A stretch of DNA of 64,000 nucleotides from a sulfur-oxidizing endosymbiont of Gigantopelta aegis. GTDB taxonomy: Bacteria; Pseudomonadota; Gammaproteobacteria; GRL18. The position numbers and the translations under genes are program-made. The first letter of the stretch is position 1, and the number at the start of each line of letters is the position of its first letter. Below the pieces are notes generated by a model. The model had not been told where the DNA came from. It made no database searches and saw only the letters and a program-made list of their open reading frames with translations. Shown here piece by piece: positions 60,511 to 64,000 of this stretch. Where the stretch lies: NCBI RefSeq assembly GCF_016097415.1, contig NZ_JAEHGE010000001.1, positions 2,343,157 through 2,407,156 of the forward strand. The letters are read 5' to 3'.

Positions 60511-61148
60511 GCAAATATGGGTGTTTTTATACAAAAATATCAACACCTTTGTTTATCGGCTTGCCCCATAAAGTGGGTTGGGCTGGTTTGTTCTTTGCCA
60601 TTGCTTTATCAATGGTATTATTTACAGATTTAAAACTATCAATTGCCTTGTTAACGGGTGCTATTGGTATGGTGCTATCGGGCGTTCTTAAAATTGATGA
60701 AGCTTATGAAGCCGTGTCATGGAAAACAGTATTCTTACTGGCTAGTTTAATCCCACTAGGACTTGCGGTTCAATCCTCGGGCACAGCGGGTTGGATTGCT
60801 GAACAAACCTTAAAAGTGGTTGGTGATATGCCAGTTTGGGTCATTCAATTGTCCATTGCAATTTTAGCAACATTCTTTACTTTGGTTATGTCCAATGTTG
60901 GAGCCACGGTGTTACTCGTGCCTTTAGCTGTGAATATTGCCCTAGGTGTTGAAGGTGCAGATCCTGCGGTTTTCGCTTTAACCGTAGCGATAGCGACATC
61001 AAATTCATTCCTCATCCCAACCCATCAAGTAAATGCACTGATTATGGGGCCAGGTGGTTATCGAGTGCCTGACTTCATGAGAGCCGGTGGTATTATGACC
61101 ATTCTGTTCTTAATCGTTATGACTATCATGATGTCACTGGTATTTTAA
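60507..61148 (+). pseudogene. SLC13/DASS-type permease, C-terminal part only
   Basis: About 200 residues of a transporter of the SLC13 (divalent anion:Na+ symporter) type: AVSWKTVFLLASLIPLGLAVQSSG, then VMSNVGATVLLVPLAVNIAL and ATSNSFLIPTHQVNALIMGPGGY, the second-half transport signature. The N-terminal half and the usual central TrkA-C domains are absent; the frame begins inside the RM stop codon (TTG 60507). It seems to have been cut by arrival of the RM module. A terminator follows. Confidence 0.75.
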
Positions 61149-61163
61149 AAAATAACAATGATT

Positions 61164-61192
61164 AAAAAAGGTGGGCATTGCCCACCTTTTTT
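61164..61192 (+). terminator. Intrinsic terminator after the permease fragment
   Basis: AAAAAAGGTGGGCA / TTGCCCACCTTTTTT: a perfect stem with almost no loop, with A and T runs on both sides. Likely bidirectional. Confidence 0.9.
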
Positions 61193-61268
61193 ATGTTTGT
61201 CTATTAATTTATAATAAAATATATTTCTTAATAACAGGAAAAAATATTAAAATTATTTTGTGATAATT

Positions 61269-62708
61269 ATGACTTTATTAAACAAATTAAAATTTCCGCT
61301 GTTTCTCACCTTACTGCTTATCCCTTTTCAGCTTTTTGCTACTGAAACCGTAGGTACGCACGAACCATTGGATTTGACTTCCAGCCCAATTGGCTACATT
61401 GCCTTAGTGATTTTTATGATTGCCTATATTTTTGTGATGGCAGAAGAATATACTCACTTACGTAAATCTAAACCGGTTATTTTTGCTGCGGGCATTATCT
61501 GGGCGATGATTGGCTGGGTCTATGCTAATCATGGCATGTCGGAGTTGGCTGAATATGCCGTCAGACATAATCTGCTTGAATATTCAGAACTGATGTTATT
61601 CTTGTTGGTGGCGATGACCTATATTAATGGCATGGAAGAGCGTCGTGTTTTTGATGCTTTGCGCTCCTGGTTGATTCGTAAGGGGTTTTCCTTTCGTCAA
61701 TTGTTTTGGCTAACAGGTATTCTGGCATTCTTTATCTCGCCCATTGCTGATAACCTCACCACGGCCTTATTAATGTGTGCTGTGGTACTGGCTGTGGGTG
61801 GTACAAATGCCCGTTTTGTTTCCATTGCCTGTATTAATATTGTCGTTGCTGCTAATGCCGGTGGTGCATTCAGCCCGTTTGGTGATATTACCACCCTAAT
61901 GGTTTGGCAAAAAGGCATGGTTGAATTCTGGGGCTTCTTTGCACTGTTTATTCCTTCGGTTGTCAATTTCGTTGTGCCTGCTGCGATTATGCACTTTGCC
62001 ATTCCTGATGAAAAGCCTCAGTCTTCTGATGAAGTGGTCGAAATGAAGCGTGGTGCTAAGCGTATCATTGGCTTGTTTTTATTAACCATTGCGACTGCAG
62101 TCAGTTTTCATAACTTCCTCGGTCTGCCACCAGTGATTGGTATGTTGACGGGCTTAAGTTATTTACAGTTCCTGGGTTACTATTTGAAAAAGACCAAGGC
62201 TAAGTGTCTGGCACGTGAGCAAGCTTTGAATAAAGATGGTGATAATAATGAAGTGGGTCAATTTGTTGCTTTTGATGTGTTTGTTCCTATTGCGAAAGCG
62301 GAATGGGATACCTTGCTTTTCTTCTATGGTGTGGTCTTATGTGTGGGTGGTTTAGGCTTTTTAGGCTATTTGTCTATGGCATCAGAGCTAATGTATACAC
62401 AGTGGGGTGCAACATCAGCCAATATCGCAGTGGGTGTGTTATCAGCCATTGTTGATAATATTCCGGTAATGTTTGCAGTGCTAACCATGAACCCTGAGAT
62501 GTCCACCGGACAATGGTTATTAGTGACCATGACCGCAGGTGTGGGTGGCTCATTACTATCCATCGGTTCTGCAGCCGGTGTGGCTCTAATGGGACAGGCA
62601 CGAGGTCAATATACCTTCTTCGGCCACCTGAAATGGGCTCCCGTCATTGCTCTGGGCTATATTGCCAGTATCATGACTCATATGTGGGTGAATAGCGCCA
62701 TGTTTTAA
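61269..62708 (+). CDS. nhaD: NhaD-type Na+/H+ antiporter
   Basis: 479 aa from ATG 61269. A signal-like first helix (FPLFLTLLLIPFQLFATE) is followed by about 12 membrane spans. NhaD-typical segments are FFISPIADNLTTALLMCAVVLAVGG, NIVVAANAGGAFSPFGDITTLMVW and LSAIVDNIPVMFAVLTMNP, which carry the conserved polar residues of the ion path. It exports Na+ (or Li+) in exchange for protons, as in halotolerant or marine bacteria. Intact; its own promoter should lie in the 75 bp after the terminator. Confidence 0.9.
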   Translation: MTLLNKLKFPLFLTLLLIPFQLFATETVGTHEPLDLTSSPIGYIALVIFMIAYIFVMAEEYTHLRKSKPVIFAAGIIWAMIGWVYANHGMSELAEYAVRHNLLEYSELMLFLLVAMTYINGMEERRVFDALRSWLIRKGFSFRQLFWLTGILAFFISPIADNLTTALLMCAVVLAVGGTNARFVSIACINIVVAANAGGAFSPFGDITTLMVWQKGMVEFWGFFALFIPSVVNFVVPAAIMHFAIPDEKPQSSDEVVEMKRGAKRIIGLFLLTIATAVSFHNFLGLPPVIGMLTGLSYLQFLGYYLKKTKAKCLAREQALNKDGDNNEVGQFVAFDVFVPIAKAEWDTLLFFYGVVLCVGGLGFLGYLSMASELMYTQWGATSANIAVGVLSAIVDNIPVMFAVLTMNPEMSTGQWLLVTMTAGVGGSLLSIGSAAGVALMGQARGQYTFFGHLKWAPVIALGYIASIMTHMWVNSAMF

Positions 62709-62716
62709 TAGCAAAG

Positions 62717-62775
62717 GCCTCAGTAGAAATGAAATCGTAGGGTGCTACTGAGGCACGAAGCGCACCATCAATAGA
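62717..62775. repeat. Hairpin and partial GTAGGGTG repeat after nhaD
   Basis: GCCTCAGTAG (62717-62726) pairs with CTACTGAGGC (62745-62754). GTAGGGTGC and GAAGCGCACCATCAA follow the same scheme as the start of the 27847 repeat. It may stabilise the nhaD mRNA 3' end; no T tract follows. Confidence 0.5.
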
Positions 62776-62879
62776 ATAAACTGAACGATATGCTTGATTT
62801 ATAATAATGCAAGTTCATGACTAAGTGCTTAGGCTATACTTTTTATTATGCCTTAAATTCAACTCATAAGTGCAACACT

Positions 62880-63815
62880 ATGTCATTATTACAAAAACCA
62901 AAGCGCGAAAAAATCAGGATGCTTACTCGCAGTAGTTTCTTTCTATTGTTTATCTTTGCGCCTTTTTTAGATATTTTTCGCTTGGATCTCACGCTGGGGC
63001 ACTTCATCATCTTTGGTCAGCCTTGGACTTTGGGGCTTGATGCTTTTCAGCAAGGGCAGGGCGATGCAGGGTCAGCCGCAATGACTTTGCTTACGCATGC
63101 CTTCTTACCCGTTTTATCCTTTATTGCAATCATCAGTTTTATTATCTGGCGTTATGGCCGTATTTATTGTGGTTGGCTCTGTCCGCATTTTTCTATCGTA
63201 GAAATCTTCAATGATATGATGCTTAAGCATCTCAACCGAGTCACTTTATGGGAAAAAGCCAGTAAAAAATCAAAGGGTGTTTTACCCTGGCTACTGGTGC
63301 TTTTTTCTTGTATGACTATGGCCTTTGTCTGGGCCTTTAGTTTGCTTAGTTACCTCCTGCCACCAGCTGAATTAATTCCGGATCTTTTGAATTTTGAACT
63401 GGGTATGGGAGCCACCCGATTTTTATTGGTTGCCACGACTATTTTTACCATTGATTTCTTTTTTGCCCGGCATCTGTTTTGTAAATTTGGCTGTGCAGTT
63501 GGTGTGTTTCAGAGCCTTATCTGGATGGCAAATAGCAAAGCAATGGTCGTCAGTTTTGATAAACCCAGAGCCTATGAATGCCAGTCCTGTGATCGCGAAT
63601 GTGATCGAGCCTGCCCCATGCGCCTACATACCCGCAGTATTAAACGAGCAAAATTTACCTGTACACAATGTGGTCAGTGCCTAAACACTTGTGACCAAGT
63701 ACAGGCTGACAATCCTGATGGGCGGATTATTAATTGGGTGACCAATGAGAAAGCTCAGGCAGTGGATCGCAATGCGCCCGCTATGGTGGTAAAAGAGATC
63801 ACTAGTAAGCAATAA
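62880..63815 (+). CDS. NapH/CcoG-type 4Fe-4S membrane protein
   Basis: 311 aa from ATG 62880. It has membrane helices (FFLLFIFAPFLDIFRLDL; AFLPVLSFIAIISFIIW; and two more) with the NapH-type cysteine motifs YCGWLCPH and CKFGCAVG on the cytoplasmic side. Two ferredoxin clusters follow (CQSCDRECDRACPM; CTQCGQCLNTCDQ). Such proteins pass electrons from quinol or ferredoxin to periplasmic or membrane oxidases and reductases, or assist cytochrome oxidase assembly (CcoG). Partner unknown. An in-frame ATG at 62817 would extend it by 21 residues but is less likely. Intact. Confidence 0.85.
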   Translation: MSLLQKPKREKIRMLTRSSFFLLFIFAPFLDIFRLDLTLGHFIIFGQPWTLGLDAFQQGQGDAGSAAMTLLTHAFLPVLSFIAIISFIIWRYGRIYCGWLCPHFSIVEIFNDMMLKHLNRVTLWEKASKKSKGVLPWLLVLFSCMTMAFVWAFSLLSYLLPPAELIPDLLNFELGMGATRFLLVATTIFTIDFFFARHLFCKFGCAVGVFQSLIWMANSKAMVVSFDKPRAYECQSCDRECDRACPMRLHTRSIKRAKFTCTQCGQCLNTCDQVQADNPDGRIINWVTNEKAQAVDRNAPAMVVKEITSKQ

Positions 63816-63866
63816 AATAGTGACTTTATCGGACAGATTGAAATAAGCCAATTTATCTTTACATTG

Positions 63867-63947
63867 GTAGGATGTGGTGAAGAACGAACCGCATCAAAGA
63901 AGTACACTTAAAGCCATTGATGCGGTTCGTTCCTCACCACATCCTAC
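63867..63947. repeat. Dispersed hairpin element, second full copy (inverted)
   Basis: Arms 63867-63897 and 63917-63947 match the element at 38100-38180 with one mismatch. The 19-base loop is the reverse complement of the other loop, so the copy is in opposite orientation. The flank AAGCCAATTTATCTTTAC before it is the complement of the flank seen at 38184 and 27892. Confidence 0.85.
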
Positions 63948-64000
63948 ATCTAAAGTGTAAAAAAGATTTAATCTGTGCCGCTTTATATTTATGCTCAATT

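Overview
The window looks like a low-GC gammaproteobacterial chromosome. Supporting this are a Gram-negative LPS inner-core locus (WaaF/WaaC/WaaG heptosyl- and glucosyltransferase homologues with WaaP/InaA-type kinases), ApaH, a DUF1631 protein, a DUF484-GGDEF protein, an NhaD antiporter and a MoxR/DUF58/DUF4129 cluster. I cannot assign a genus from sequence alone.

Layout. 1-4.05 kb: remnants of an HD-GYP protein, a GspH/FimT pseudopilin, a GAF-GGDEF protein and a nitroreductase, plus tRNA-Asn. 4.05-7.88 kb: an inverted, internally deleted copy of a zinc-ribbon transposase-like gene and a type IIG-like restriction-modification (RM) gene, carrying its own IS3-family copy. It abuts a truncated dusC. 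8.7-11.4 kb: moeB, then adenylate kinase joined in frame to a long histone-H1-like lysine repeat tail. 11.5-17.3 kb: a hybrid sensor kinase and a REC-PAS-AAA+-Fis regulator. 17.5-18.9 kb: a second IS3-family type. 19-27.3 kb: an RDD-SpoIIM-DUF4129-DUF4350-MoxR-DUF58 operon with an IS1595-family element inside the DUF4129 gene. 27.3-31.9 kb: folA, DUF1631, a small membrane protein and apaH. 32.1-43.8 kb: ilvE, a zf-CHCC protein and the LPS core locus, with three kinase genes (four kinase domains), a carbamoyltransferase and a MntA/HepT-like pair. 43.8-50.2 kb: an sxtI/J/K-like carbamoyltransferase/SxtJ/DUF5989/SGNH operon on the minus strand, broken by two IS elements. 50.4-57.0 kb: nested transposases. 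57.3-60.5 kb: the fuller RM gene copy. 60.5-64 kb: a truncated SLC13 permease, nhaD and a 4Fe-4S membrane protein.

Two features run through the window. First, mobile DNA is dense: four copies of one IS3-type element (about 1.5 kb), two of another (about 1.4 kb), one IS1595-type, two IS66-like remnants and several small dispersed inverted-repeat elements. Clean target-site duplications let several broken host genes be reconstructed. Second, single-base frame disruptions are very frequent at 0-27 kb and 44-60 kb but absent from 27.3-43.8 kb. Some lie in homopolymers where two copies of the same gene disagree, and one hits the essential adk. Many may therefore be sequencing or assembly errors, while the IS insertions and deletions are real structural changes. 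Genes marked pseudogene here are frame-disrupted as given; those judged probably intact in the organism say so.
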